Assembly: GCF_010993745.1 (NCBI RefSeq)
Contig: NZ_WOTN01000004.1
Location: 1,302,001 to 1,366,000, forward strand
DNA length: 64,000 bases
Direction of reading: 5' to 3'
From: Fodinicola acaciae
GTDB lineage: Bacteria; Actinomycetota; Actinomycetes; Mycobacteriales; HKI-0501
The notes under the pieces are model-generated. The model was not told where the DNA came from. It did not search any database and worked only from the letters and a program-made list of their open reading frames with translations. This document shows, piece after piece, positions 45,795 through 55,331 of the stretch. The position numbers and the translations under genes are program-made. Numbering within the stretch: the stretch's first letter is position 1; each line of letters begins with the position of its first letter.

Positions 45795-46585
45795 TCGGCC
45801 ACCTTGATCACCACGGTCTTCGCGTACTTGTCGTGCAGGCACTGCTGGTACGGCTTGTCCCAGAGGCACCACAGGAAGTTCAGGTAGTTGTAGAAGCTGG
45901 CGATGGACCCGACGATCCAGCCGAGCACCGGGATGACCAGCGCCATCGACACGCAGTACTCGGCGAGGAACCGTTTCTGCAGCGCACGCGTGCCGGCCGG
46001 CGCGCCGGTCTCCAGCTCAAGGATCTTGATCCGCATCTTGAGCTTGCCGAAGGTCTGGCCCTTCTGCTTCTGGTAGATCACCTCGTAGTAGTAGACCACG
46101 AGGAGGTTGAGCAGCAGCGACACGCTGAAGCCGGCGACGAACGCCACGACGTACCAGACGGGCTGCTCGACCCGGGTCAGGACCATGACGACGATCGGTA
46201 CGACCAGCACGATCAGCGAGATGACGAAGTTGGGCACGTACGTGATCGCGACGTCGATCAACCGAGCCAGCAGCCGGTCGGTCTGCGGAGCGAGCGGATA
46301 GCCGCCGACCGTGGTCACCGGAAAGCCGGCTCCGGCCGGATATGGCGGCGGCTGGGCGGCATAGTCACTGCCGCTGCTCAGCACCGTGCCATAGCCCGCG
46401 CCCGGCGCGCTCCAGGCGCCGCCGTACGCGGGGCTCGCCGGTTGCTGGGGCTCGGCTGGCTTCTGCAGGCTCGGCGGCTGTGTTTCCGGCTGTGTTTCCG
46501 GCTGTGTCTCCGGTTGCGGTGGCGGTTGCGGGACCTGCCGGGTCTCCGGCTGCTCGTTGGCCGGCGGGTCGGTCGGGGAAGTCAC
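45791..46585 (-). CDS. RDD-family membrane protein, second copy
   Basis: The 264-aa protein has a Pro/Gln/Glu/Thr-rich cytoplasmic N-terminus with repeated QPETQ units, then the RDD module (APQTDRLLARLIDVAITYV; GQTFGKLKMRIKILE) with about four helices and a cytoplasmic tail HDKYAKTVVIKVAE. Its C-terminus and that of the neighbour are alike (LWCL...QCLHDK), indicating duplication. The GTG at 46585 has AGGAGG 7 nt upstream, which decides the start over an ATG 45 bp earlier. Confidence 0.82.
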   Translation of the reverse strand: MTSPTDPPANEQPETRQVPQPPPQPETQPETQPETQPPSLQKPAEPQQPASPAYGGAWSAPGAGYGTVLSSGSDYAAQPPPYPAGAGFPVTTVGGYPLAPQTDRLLARLIDVAITYVPNFVISLIVLVVPIVVMVLTRVEQPVWYVVAFVAGFSVSLLLNLLVVYYYEVIYQKQKGQTFGKLKMRIKILELETGAPAGTRALQKRFLAEYCVSMALVIPVLGWIVGSIASFYNYLNFLWCLWDKPYQQCLHDKYAKTVVIKVAE

Positions 46586-46703
46586 ACCCGGCCTCCTCTG
46601 CTCGCCGTCGAGGCTGGCCGGTACGTGCACGTCATGCCTCCATCCTGCCGCATCGATGCCGCCTCTGGCGCCGACCCTGTGACTCGGGACTTGCCATGAA
46701 GGC

Positions 46704-46718
46704 TATCGCGATATATCG
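46704..46718. promoter_or_regulatory. PadR-type operator
   Basis: TATCGCGATATATCG contains two overlapping palindromes, TATCGCGATA (46704-46713) and CGATATATCG (46709-46718), an A/T-rich island in a GC-rich genome, 45 bp before the PadR start. Actinobacterial PadR regulators commonly bind such ATATCG-type sites in their own promoters, so this is most likely an autoregulatory site. Confidence 0.7.
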
Positions 46719-46762
46719 TTAAGCCATCGAGACACATAGACGACAGATTGAGGAGCTTTCAG

Positions 46763-47596
46763 ATGTCAGCGATATCAGCAGAAGGTGGATTCGGACCGGC
46801 GGCCTGGGGCGGCCGCGACCCGCGCGCGGCGCTGGGTCAGGCCTTCGGTCGGGTACGCGGCGGCTGGCGTGGCGGTCACCATGGCCGGCGCGGTCACCAC
46901 GGTCATCACGACGAGCAACACCATCAGCAACACCATGAGGAGCACCAGATGCACCACGGCTTCGGCGGTCCGGGTTTCGGCCGGCACGGCGGTTTCGGTC
47001 CCGGCGGCTTCGGCCCGGGCGCCGGTCGTGAGTTCTGGCGCGACTTCGGCGGCCCAGGTTTTGGTCCCGGCTTCGGTCGTGGCCCGCGCGGCCGCGGTCG
47101 TGGCCGGCGGTCCCGCGGCGACGTACGCACCGCTGTGCTGGCGTTGCTGCTCGAGCAGCCGATGCACGGTTACCAGATCATCCAGGAGATCACCGAGCGC
47201 AGCGGCGGCGCCTGGAAGCCGAGCCCCGGCTCGGTCTATCCGGCCCTGCAGTTGCTGGAGGACGAGGGCCTGGTCCGCACCGAAAACGCGGACGGACGGC
47301 GGGTCGTCCAGCTCACCGACGCCGGCCGTGAGTACGCCGAGGCGCGCCGCGAGGAGCTGGCCGCCGCGTTCGACGCGCTCACCGACGGCCCCGGCGACGA
47401 CGTGCTGGAGGTCCGCAACCTGGTCGGCCAGGTGATGATGGCGTTCAGCCAGGTGATGTTCGCCGGCACGCCGGCGCAGATCGCCGAGGCGAAGAAGGTG
47501 CTGACGCAGGCACGCAAGTCGCTCTACGTCATCCTCGCCCAGGACGACGACACCACGGACGCCACTGGCGCCGACACCGACGAGCCGACCGACTGA
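46763..47596 (+). CDS. PadR-family regulator with His-rich N-terminus
   Basis: The 277-aa protein carries an unusual 115-residue N-terminal extension: a His cluster ([20 protein letters not shown]) followed by Gly/Phe/Arg repeats ([24 protein letters not shown]). The PadR domain (about residues 118-215) reads [17 protein letters not shown] and [20 protein letters not shown], then a C-terminal dimerisation helix. The His cluster may bind metal; nothing similar is known to me in classical PadR. GAGGAG precedes the ATG. An operator lies upstream. Confidence 0.88.
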   Translation: MSAISAEGGFGPAAWGGRDPRAALGQAFGRVRGGWRGGHHGRRGHHGHHDEQHHQQHHEEHQMHHGFGGPGFGRHGGFGPGGFGPGAGREFWRDFGGPGFGPGFGRGPRGRGRGRRSRGDVRTAVLALLLEQPMHGYQIIQEITERSGGAWKPSPGSVYPALQLLEDEGLVRTENADGRRVVQLTDAGREYAEARREELAAAFDALTDGPGDDVLEVRNLVGQVMMAFSQVMFAGTPAQIAEAKKVLTQARKSLYVILAQDDDTTDATGADTDEPTD

Positions 47597-47666
47597 CGGT
47601 TCGTCCGGCATAGAAGGACGGCCCCCTGGACCACGCATCCAGGGGGCCGTTCGCCGTCCTCTGTCC

Positions 47667-47741
47667 GCATGGCCACCATGCGTGCGTCCAGGGTCCGCAT
47701 GGCCCCCATGCTTGCGTTGGATGCACGCATGGTGGCCATGC
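47667..47741. repeat. Three-arm GCATGG-family cluster
   Basis: Arms at 47667-47681 (CCACC type), 47697-47711 (CCCCC type) and 47727-47741 (GGTGG type). The outer pair match and can form a long hairpin enclosing the middle arm; the middle arm carries a C that mismatches the third. Element E follows directly. This locus looks like one palindrome with an extra arm inserted. Confidence 0.8.
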
Positions 47742-47742
47742 G

Positions 47743-47858
47743 ACCAAGATCAACTCTATGTATGTAAGAAGCCACGCGAACCCACCCCCCACCCGATCTG
47801 GGTGGGGGCCCAGATTGGCAGGGGGGTACGACAGTTTCGCGCCGTAGCGGGTAAGTCG
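47743..47858 (-). repeat. 115-bp intergenic element, copy E (inverted)
   Basis: Reverse orientation: GACCAAGATCAACTCTATGTATG..., perfect CCCCCACCC/GGGTGGGGG hairpin, then ...GTACGACAGTTTCGCGCCGTAG. It lies 147 bp after the PadR stop and 67 bp before cysS. Its inverted partner is copy B at 38,271. Confidence 0.85.
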
Positions 47859-47924
47859 CCGACCGAACGGTCGAGGCGACCCAGCGACGTACGGGCGGAT
47901 GGCCGGTCGAATACCCTTGTGCAG

Positions 47925-49337
47925 GTGAGCTTGCGTCTGTACGACTCGTTGTCACGGTCCGTCCGCGACTTCAACCCGGTCACCGAGGGCCGGGTCGGGA
48001 TGTACCTGTGTGGCATGACCGTCGACGCCGCTCCGCACATCGGCCACCTGCGCGGCGGCCTCAACTTCGACGTCCTGTTGCGCTGGCTGCGGCACAGTGG
48101 CTATGAGGTCACGTACGTCCGCAACGTCACCGACATCGACGACAAGATCCTGCGTCGCTCAGCGGAAGCCGGCGAGGACTGGTGGGCCCGCGCGTCCCGG
48201 ATCGAGGGGATCCTGCGGGAAAACTACGCCCTGCTCGGCTGCCTGCCGCCGACCATCGAGCCGCGCGCGACCGGCCACGTCCCGGAGATGATCGCGATGA
48301 TCGGCCGGCTGATCGCGGCCGGTCACGCGTACGCGGCCGACGGCGACGTGTATTTCGACGTGGCGTCCTGGCCGGCGTACGGCGAGCTGTCCGGCCAGCA
48401 GGTCGAGGCGATGCAGCAGGGCGAGTCGGCGGCCACCGGCAAGCGCAGCGCGGTCGACTTCACGCTGTGGAAAGGCACCAAGGAAGGTGAGCCGCCGACT
48501 GCCTCCTGGGACACCCCCTGGGGTCCGGGACGGCCCGGCTGGCACCTGGAGTGCTCGGCGATGGCCGGCAAATACCTCGGCGCCGCGTTCGACATCCACG
48601 GCGGCGGGATCGACCTGGTCTTTCCGCACCACGAAAACGAGATCGCCCAGTCGCGTGCCGACGGCCAGCAATTCGCGCGGTTCTGGCTGCACAACGCCTG
48701 GGTCACGCTCGCCGGCGAGAAGATGAGCAAGTCGCTGGGCAACGTGCTCTCGATCGAGTCGGTGAGCAGGATCGCGCGGCCGGTCGAGCTGCGCTACTAC
48801 CTGGCCACGCCGCATTACCGCTCGACGATCGCCTACAGCGAAGACGCGTTGCGCGAGGCGGTCACCGCCTATCGCCGGATCGAGGACTTCGTCGTACGCG
48901 CGACGGAGCGGGTCGGCGAGGTCGAGATCGACAAGGCCGAGCTGCCGGCCGAGTTCGTCGAGGCGATGGACGACGACCTCGGCGTGCCGCGTGCCGTCGC
49001 GGTGATCCACGAGACGCTGCGCGTCGGCAACACCGCGCTGCAGGGGACCGATGACGATGCCGTACGGACGGCTCTGCGAGACGTACGCGCGATGCTGGAC
49101 ATCCTCGGTCTCGACCCGCACGATCCGCGGTGGACCGCCGGCGGCGGCTCCGACCGGCAGGCCGACCGGCTGCGGCAGGTGGTCGACGCGCTGGTCGCCG
49201 GCGTGCTGACCGCGCGCCAGGACGCCCGCAAGCGCAAGGATTTCGCCACCGCTGACGCGTTGCGCGATCAGCTCAAGACGGCCGGTGTCGTGGTTGAGGA
49301 CAGCCCATCCGGTCCACGATGGACTCTGGAGAGCTAA
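47925..49337 (+). CDS. cysS: Cysteinyl-tRNA synthetase
   Basis: CysRS (470 aa) has the class I HIGH motif in [15 protein letters not shown], Zn-site residues including HLECSAMAG and HHENE, and the KMSKSLGN loop. It charges tRNA-Cys. The GTG at 47925 (VSLRLYDSL) is preferred; another GTG lies two codons upstream. In mycobacteria cysS directly follows ispF; here 9.6 kb separate them. rlmB follows after 2 bp. Confidence 0.96.
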   Translation: MSLRLYDSLSRSVRDFNPVTEGRVGMYLCGMTVDAAPHIGHLRGGLNFDVLLRWLRHSGYEVTYVRNVTDIDDKILRRSAEAGEDWWARASRIEGILRENYALLGCLPPTIEPRATGHVPEMIAMIGRLIAAGHAYAADGDVYFDVASWPAYGELSGQQVEAMQQGESAATGKRSAVDFTLWKGTKEGEPPTASWDTPWGPGRPGWHLECSAMAGKYLGAAFDIHGGGIDLVFPHHENEIAQSRADGQQFARFWLHNAWVTLAGEKMSKSLGNVLSIESVSRIARPVELRYYLATPHYRSTIAYSEDALREAVTAYRRIEDFVVRATERVGEVEIDKAELPAEFVEAMDDDLGVPRAVAVIHETLRVGNTALQGTDDDAVRTALRDVRAMLDILGLDPHDPRWTAGGGSDRQADRLRQVVDALVAGVLTARQDARKRKDFATADALRDQLKTAGVVVEDSPSGPRWTLES

Positions 49338-49339
49338 CC

Positions 49340-50323
49340 GTGCCTGGCAACTCGCAACCCCGCAACCGGCGCAGTTCCAACAAGAAGGGCGCCACCAAGG
49401 GCACCGGCGGACACAGCCGGAAAAAGCTGGAAGGCAAGGGCCCGACCCCCAAGGCCGTGGACCGTACGGGACATCCGGCCAGGCGGAAAGCCAACGCCGC
49501 CAAGCGCGCCGCCGCGTCCAGGGCCGGGCAGCCGGCCAGGCCGCGGACGGCGCCGGGCCGCCGCTCGGCCTCCGCGGCGGACGCGCCGGAGCTGCTCGTG
49601 GGCCGCAACCCGGTGGCCGAGGCGCTGGCCGCGCGCATTCCGGCGACCGCGCTGTACGTGGCGCTCGGCATCGACAGCGACGAACGGGTCACCACCGCGA
49701 TCCAGCTGGCCGCCGACCGCGGCCTGTCGATCCTGGAGATCTCCCGCGCCGAGCTCGACCGGATGACCGGCGGCGTGCTGCACCAGGGGATCGGCCTGCA
49801 GGTGCCGCCGTTCCAGTACGCCGAGCTCGACGACGTGCTGGCCGCGGTCGACGCCGATCCGCTGGCCGGCCTGCTGGTCGCGCTCGACGGTGTCACCGAC
49901 CCGCGCAACCTCGGTGCGGTGATCCGCTCCGCCGGTGCCTTCGGCGCGCACGGCCTCGTGCTGCCGGCGCGGCGGTCGGCCGGCGTGACGGCGACCGCGT
50001 GGCGTACGTCCGCCGGCGCCGCCGCCCGGCTGCCGGTCGCCAAGGTGACCAACCTGGTACGCGCGCTCAACGCCTGCAAGGAGGCCGGCTTCACGGTCGT
50101 CGGCCTCGACGCCGCCGGCGAGGTCGACCTGGACCACTTCGCCGCCGGGGTCGACCCGGTCGTGGTGGTGGTCGGCTCCGAGGGCAAGGGCCTGTCGCGG
50201 CTCGTCTCGGAGACCTGTGACCTGCGGATCTCCATCCCGATGGCGTCCGGTTCCGAGTCGCTCAACGCCTCGATCGCCGCCGCCGTCACGCTCGCCGAGA
50301 TCGCCCGTCAGCGCCGTGTCTAG
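49340..50323 (+). CDS. rlmB: 23S rRNA (guanosine-2'-O)-methyltransferase, SpoU family
   Basis: The 327-aa protein has a basic N-terminal tail ([15 protein letters not shown]), an RNA-binding SpoU_sub_bind domain (about residues 85-160) and a SPOUT core with [35 protein letters not shown] and [19 protein letters not shown], the three trefoil-knot SAM motifs. It methylates rRNA (TrmH/RlmB type; exact nucleotide inferred). The GTG at 49340 gives the usual VPGNSQ start; an ATG inside cysS was rejected. Confidence 0.92.
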   Translation: MPGNSQPRNRRSSNKKGATKGTGGHSRKKLEGKGPTPKAVDRTGHPARRKANAAKRAAASRAGQPARPRTAPGRRSASAADAPELLVGRNPVAEALAARIPATALYVALGIDSDERVTTAIQLAADRGLSILEISRAELDRMTGGVLHQGIGLQVPPFQYAELDDVLAAVDADPLAGLLVALDGVTDPRNLGAVIRSAGAFGAHGLVLPARRSAGVTATAWRTSAGAAARLPVAKVTNLVRALNACKEAGFTVVGLDAAGEVDLDHFAAGVDPVVVVVGSEGKGLSRLVSETCDLRISIPMASGSESLNASIAAAVTLAEIARQRRV

Positions 50324-50392
50324 CCGGTAAATAATGTGCAAAATCATCTGACGACCGGCTAATAACTGGCGAACCGCCCCTATCGTGCGGAG

Positions 50393-50836
50393 ATGACCCC
50401 ACACAGCGGCTCCACCTCACGTGTACGTGTCCGTCCGGCGGTCCTGCTCGCTCTGGTCGCCCTGATCTCCGCTCTGTTCGTCGGCCTGGTCAGCCCGGCG
50501 GCGGTGTCGGCCCAACCGGTCGCGCTGAAGGCCAAGGCGCTGCCGACCGTCGCGCTGTCCAGCCTGCCGTCGCAGGCGACCGACACCGTACGGCTCGTGC
50601 AGAAAGGCGGTCCGTTCCCGTACCGGCAGGACGGCACGGTGTTCTCCAACCGTGAAGGCCTGCTGCCGCAACAGTCCAGCGGTTACTACCACGAGTACAC
50701 GGTGAAGACGCCGGGCTCGCCCGACCGTGGCGCCCGGCGGATCATCACCGGTGGCGGCTCGCTGACCAACCCGGCGCACTGGTACTACACCGCCGACCAC
50801 TACGCCAGCTTCTCCAACGTCGACATCACCCGCTGA
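50393..50836 (+). CDS. Secreted guanyl-specific ribonuclease (RNase Sa type)
   Basis: The 147-aa precursor has a signal peptide (about residues 1-42) and a mature microbial-RNase domain matching RNase Sa: catalytic Glu in GYYHEYTV, Arg in RGARRIITG, His in ADHYASF. It lacks the two cysteines that form the RNase Sa disulfide. No barstar-like inhibitor gene adjoins it, so immunity, if needed, is encoded elsewhere. It would degrade single-stranded RNA outside the cell. Confidence 0.9.
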   Translation: MTPHSGSTSRVRVRPAVLLALVALISALFVGLVSPAAVSAQPVALKAKALPTVALSSLPSQATDTVRLVQKGGPFPYRQDGTVFSNREGLLPQQSSGYYHEYTVKTPGSPDRGARRIITGGGSLTNPAHWYYTADHYASFSNVDITR

Positions 50837-50855
50837 CCTTCCGTACGCGCCAAAT

Positions 50856-50906
50856 GCCGCAACGCCTCGTTGCTGTCACCTCAGGACAGCAACGAGGCGT
50901 TGCGGC
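50856..50906. terminator. 22-bp perfect hairpin between convergent genes
   Basis: GCCGCAACGCCTCG... (50856-50877) and its exact reverse complement (50885-50906) enclose a 7-nt loop, followed by GTTT. It lies between the ribonuclease and MsiK genes, 19 bp and 15 bp from their stops, and probably ends both transcripts. Confidence 0.9.
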
Positions 50907-50921
50907 GTTTCGTACGAGAGG

Positions 50922-52040
<1,119 letters not shown>

Positions 52041-52437
52041 CGTGCTTCCTTCCACCGGCAGGAACGTGCCGGACGATCCGAGTGGAGGGAGCGGGTGGCG
52101 CACAGTGACGTGCCCGCCGTCCGGAGTGCTGCCTTCGAAGATCGACTACCCGACCGCCAAAAGGCATATTTCCGATTCGACCCACCTAACCCTCGGGCTC
52201 CCACCTGGGAGCCCGCAGTCAACCTACATTTCGAAGGTGACGCGAGCCACCCCGTTCGCTGAGAAAACGAGCAGAATCTCGGCCGTACGTGGCCATTAAC
52301 TAAGCGTAATCGGCCCCGGTGGCCGGTGTAGGCAACCCGGCCCCCGGCCGTAGGCTTCCAGGCGCGCAGTCCGACAATGGTGGAGGGGTTCCGGCCGTGT
52401 CTGGTGGCGGCCGGGTTCACATGGAGGGGAGCGGCTG
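52041..52437. other. 397-bp divergent region without a gene
   Basis: It carries a perfect hairpin CGGGCTCCCA/TGGGAGCCCG (52194-52215, 2-nt loop) on the msiK side, an A/T-richer tract near 52290-52320 (attaactaagcgtaat), and the GGAGGGGAG ribosome-binding region of the ParA-like gene. The hairpin resembles a reversed CebR/LacI half-site order (GGGCTCCCA instead of TGGGAGC...) but I would not assign a regulator. No RNA gene is seen. Confidence 0.55.
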
Positions 52438-53475
52438 GTGACCGAGCGACCGCCGACCATGTGGTCACCCGGCAATCAGTCGGCTCCGCAGCCGCCGCAG
52501 CGGCATTCGCAGGTGTACGGCAGCGCGGCGCGCCAGCAGGTGCCGCCGGACCAGCCGCCGTCGGGCTGGCGCCGGCTGTTCAACCGCCGCCGCGCCGAGG
52601 ACGGCCAGGAGGTCAGCCGCCGCCCGCAGGCTCCTCTCGCCGACCCGCTGCACCTGAGTCCGTATCCCGATCCCCAGGTCGCCCGGCTGATCGACACCGT
52701 ACGGATGCAGATCCCCGGTCCGCGGGTGATCGCGTTCATCAACCCCAAGGGCGGTGCGCACAAGACCACCGCGTCGGTGCTGACCGCCGCGAGTTTCGGC
52801 GTGCTGCGCCGCCGCGGCGTACTGGCCTGGGACGACAACGAGCTGCGCGGCACGCTCGGCCTGCGCGCCGGCACGGCACGGCACGGCCGCACGATCAAGC
52901 ACCTGCTGCAGGACCTGCCGGCGCTGGAGGCGACCGGCGGGCCGTATCCGGAGGAGCTCGACGCGTATCTGCGCCGCCAGGACGACGGCTGCTTCGACGT
53001 GCTGGCCTCCGACGAGGACCCGCGGATCGGCCGGCTGCTCACCAAGGACACCGTGCACAGCGTGACCAGCGCGGTGTCCCGCAGCCACCAGATCATCATC
53101 GTGGACACCGGGAACAACATCGACAGTGACAACTGGCGCACGGTCGTCGAGCGCGCCGACCAGCTGGTCGTCATCACGCTGCCGCGCGAGGACGCCGCGT
53201 TCGCCGCCGACTGGATGCTCGAGCTGCTGGTCGAGGACGGCTACGCGGCGAAGGTCGAGCACGCCGTGACGGTGTTCTCGACGCCGGCGCCGGCCGTCGA
53301 GCAGGCCGCGTACGCGGATCTGGCGTCGCACTTCGCCAGCCGCACGCGCGCGGTGATCCAGACGCCGTACGACGCGGCGCTCGACCACGGCGGCCGGATC
53401 GACTATCACGCGCTCTCACCGGAGACCCGCGACGCCTGGGTCAGGGTCGCCGCCGTGATCGCGCAAGGGTTGTGA
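52438..53475 (+). CDS. ParA/MinD-like ATPase with divergent Walker A
   Basis: The 345-aa protein has a Pro/Gln-rich N-terminus (about 90 residues) and a P-loop ATPase domain beginning VIAFINPKGGAHKTTAS; the usual deviant Walker A reads KGGVGKT, so the GH swap for VG is notable while Lys and KTT are kept. IIIVDTGNNIDSDNW is a degenerate Walker B/switch (DTG/NN instead of DTPP). Members occur with type VII secretion and pilus loci, but no such genes adjoin here. Function is unknown. Confidence 0.8.
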   Translation: MTERPPTMWSPGNQSAPQPPQRHSQVYGSAARQQVPPDQPPSGWRRLFNRRRAEDGQEVSRRPQAPLADPLHLSPYPDPQVARLIDTVRMQIPGPRVIAFINPKGGAHKTTASVLTAASFGVLRRRGVLAWDDNELRGTLGLRAGTARHGRTIKHLLQDLPALEATGGPYPEELDAYLRRQDDGCFDVLASDEDPRIGRLLTKDTVHSVTSAVSRSHQIIIVDTGNNIDSDNWRTVVERADQLVVITLPREDAAFAADWMLELLVEDGYAAKVEHAVTVFSTPAPAVEQAAYADLASHFASRTRAVIQTPYDAALDHGGRIDYHALSPETRDAWVRVAAVIAQGL

Positions 53476-53587
53476 ACACACAACGATCCTGCGTTAAAAG
53501 CGGCTGATTACTGCAACAAACGGCAATCGGCACACTGAGTGTCTACCTTTCGGTAGCAAACGAGCCTGAATCGGTTATGGTCCGTCC

Positions 53588-54682
53588 ATGACAGCACAGC
53601 ACGCGGGCCAGCGGAGCCGGCGCACCGCGACGCTCGCGTCGCTGGCGGCCGAGCTCGGCGTTTCCCGTACGACGGTGTCCAACGCGTACAACCGGCCCGA
53701 CCAGCTTTCGCCGCAGCTGCGCCAGCGGGTCCTCGACACGGCCAAGCGGCTGGGCTATCCGGGTCCCGACCCGGTGGCCCGGTCGCTGCGCATCCGGCGG
53801 GCCGGCGCGGTCGGGTTGCTGCTCACCGAGCGGCTCTCGTACGCCTTCCGCGATCCCGGTGCGGTGGCCTTCCTGGAGGGCCTGTCCTTCGCCTGTGAGG
53901 ACGCGCGTGTGGGGCTGCTGCTCGTGCCAGCCGTCGAAGGTGCCAGCGGCACCGACCCGGCCGTCGTGGCGCGGGCGGCGGTCGACGGCTTCGTCGTCTA
54001 TTCGATGCCGGAAAACAACGACTTCCTGCAGACCGTGCTCGACCGGCCGGTGCCCACGGTCGTCGTCGACGAGCCGGCCGGCGTCGACGGTGTCGACTTC
54101 GTCGGCGTGGACGACTGGGCCGCGATGAACGCGCTCGCGCGACACCTGGTGGAGCTGGGGCACCGGCGAGTGGGTGTGGTCAGCTCGGCGATCAGTCCGG
54201 ACGCGAGTTTTGGCTTCGCGTCGCGGGACCGGCAGCGCGCGGCCGGCTATCACGTCGTACGCAACCGGCTCGACGGCCTGCGCCGGTCGCTGGAGGCGGT
54301 CGGCGTGAGCTGGGACGACGTACCGGTGATGGAGCTGCCGGCCAACGACCGCACGCTCGCCGCGCAAGGCGCGCACAAGCTGCTGGAGGCGTATCCGGAC
54401 CGCACGGCCATCGTGTCGATCACCGACATCGTGGCGCTTGGCGTGCTCGACGCGCTCGCCGAGCGCGGTGTGTCGGTGCCGTCGCAGATGTCGGTCACCG
54501 GCTTCGACGACGTACCGGACGCGGCGCTGGCCGGTCTGACGACCGTACGGCAGCCGCTGCGCGAGAAGGGCCGGGTCGCCGGCGAGCTGCTGCTCGACAC
54601 CGGCGAGCGACCCGCACCGCGTACCCGGATGCTGACCGCCGACCTGGTGATCAGGGAAACCACCGGCCCGGTCTCGGAGTAG
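53588..54682 (+). CDS. LacI-family transcriptional regulator
   Basis: The 364-aa regulator has a LacI HTH (residues about 12-65, TLASLAAELGVSRTTVSNAYNRPDQLS, hinge RLGYPGPDPVARSLR) and a periplasmic-binding-protein-like effector domain (GLLLTERLSY..., TDIVALGVLDAL, GFDDVPDAALAGLTTVRQP). It probably controls sugar uptake; the msiK ATPase is 1.5 kb away but on the other strand. A small hairpin CTACC-TTTC-GGTAG lies in the upstream gap at 53543-53556. Confidence 0.9.
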   Translation: MTAQHAGQRSRRTATLASLAAELGVSRTTVSNAYNRPDQLSPQLRQRVLDTAKRLGYPGPDPVARSLRIRRAGAVGLLLTERLSYAFRDPGAVAFLEGLSFACEDARVGLLLVPAVEGASGTDPAVVARAAVDGFVVYSMPENNDFLQTVLDRPVPTVVVDEPAGVDGVDFVGVDDWAAMNALARHLVELGHRRVGVVSSAISPDASFGFASRDRQRAAGYHVVRNRLDGLRRSLEAVGVSWDDVPVMELPANDRTLAAQGAHKLLEAYPDRTAIVSITDIVALGVLDALAERGVSVPSQMSVTGFDDVPDAALAGLTTVRQPLREKGRVAGELLLDTGERPAPRTRMLTADLVIRETTGPVSE

Positions 54683-54832
54683 CCGTTCGGCCGATCCGGA
54701 TGGTCGTCCGGCCAAAGGTCCAAAGACCCCGGCGGCGTTATTTTCGGTTGGACAGTCGGCGTTTTTCGCTGGGACACGGTTGTCGGCGAGTAAACCTCTC
54801 TTGGCACGGGTTTCCGATCCAAGGGGTGCCAG

Positions 54833-55327
54833 ATGGCCAATCAGTGGGGTACGCCGCCAGCCGCACCACCGCCTCGCCGCCGGCCGGTGGCATTGATCGT
54901 CATTCTGTCGGTCGCCGGGGCGTTGGTGCTGTGCTGCGGCGGTGGGCTGATCTTCGCCGCGATCAGCAACGGCGCCAGTCCGGCCGGGCCGCGTCAACCG
55001 GCGGCCGGCTCCCCGGCACAGCCACAGGCGAGCGTCGTTCCGTCCTCGCCGGCGCGATCGGACTGGGAAGTCGTTGGCAAGCCTTACAAGACAAGCGGCG
55101 GACTGATGCTGCACGCGGTCATTCGCAACAACACCGGAAGCGACTGGAAAGACGGTGGATTCGTCACGCTCACCGCGTACGACGGCAACGACAATCAGGT
55201 CGGCGAGTTCACCGGTGCCACCTCGTCGACCATCTACAACGGCAAGACCGGCCAGGTCGACCTGTTCGCCGACAGCGCCGGTAAGCAGCTCAATCTGAGC
55301 ACTGTGAAGCGCTGGGAAGTGCGCTGA
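54833..55327 (+). CDS. Membrane-anchored extracytoplasmic protein, 164 aa
   Basis: The protein has a Pro/Arg-rich start, one transmembrane helix with a Cys-rich end (about residues 19-43, VALIVILSVAGALVLCCGGGLIFA), a Pro/Ala linker, and a beta-rich domain (WEVVGKPYKTSGGLMLHAVIRNNTGSDWKDGGFVTLTAYD) of the kind seen in FxLYD/DUF3426-like solute-facing proteins. AAGGGG precedes the ATG. Function unknown. It follows the LacI gene by 150 bp. Confidence 0.7.
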   Translation: MANQWGTPPAAPPPRRRPVALIVILSVAGALVLCCGGGLIFAAISNGASPAGPRQPAAGSPAQPQASVVPSSPARSDWEVVGKPYKTSGGLMLHAVIRNNTGSDWKDGGFVTLTAYDGNDNQVGEFTGATSSTIYNGKTGQVDLFADSAGKQLNLSTVKRWEVR

Positions 55328-55331
55328 GTCG

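Noticed and set aside
33136-47858. The 115-bp repeat as a known insertion sequence or tRNA-like element
   Set aside because: It is far too short for a transposase gene, has no tRNA fold and no CRISPR-like regular spacing.
47682-47924. Longer cysS start inside the repeats
   Set aside because: The extension is repeat element sequence; all CysRS homologues begin near the LRLYDSL segment.
50321-50361. TAGCCGGT/ACCGGCTA as the rlmB terminator
   Set aside because: 8-bp arms with a 25-nt loop and no T-run are too weak to call.
50393-50836. Toxin–immunity locus with the secreted RNase
   Set aside because: No secretion-system trafficking domain or adjacent immunity-like gene; a plain secreted nuclease fits better.
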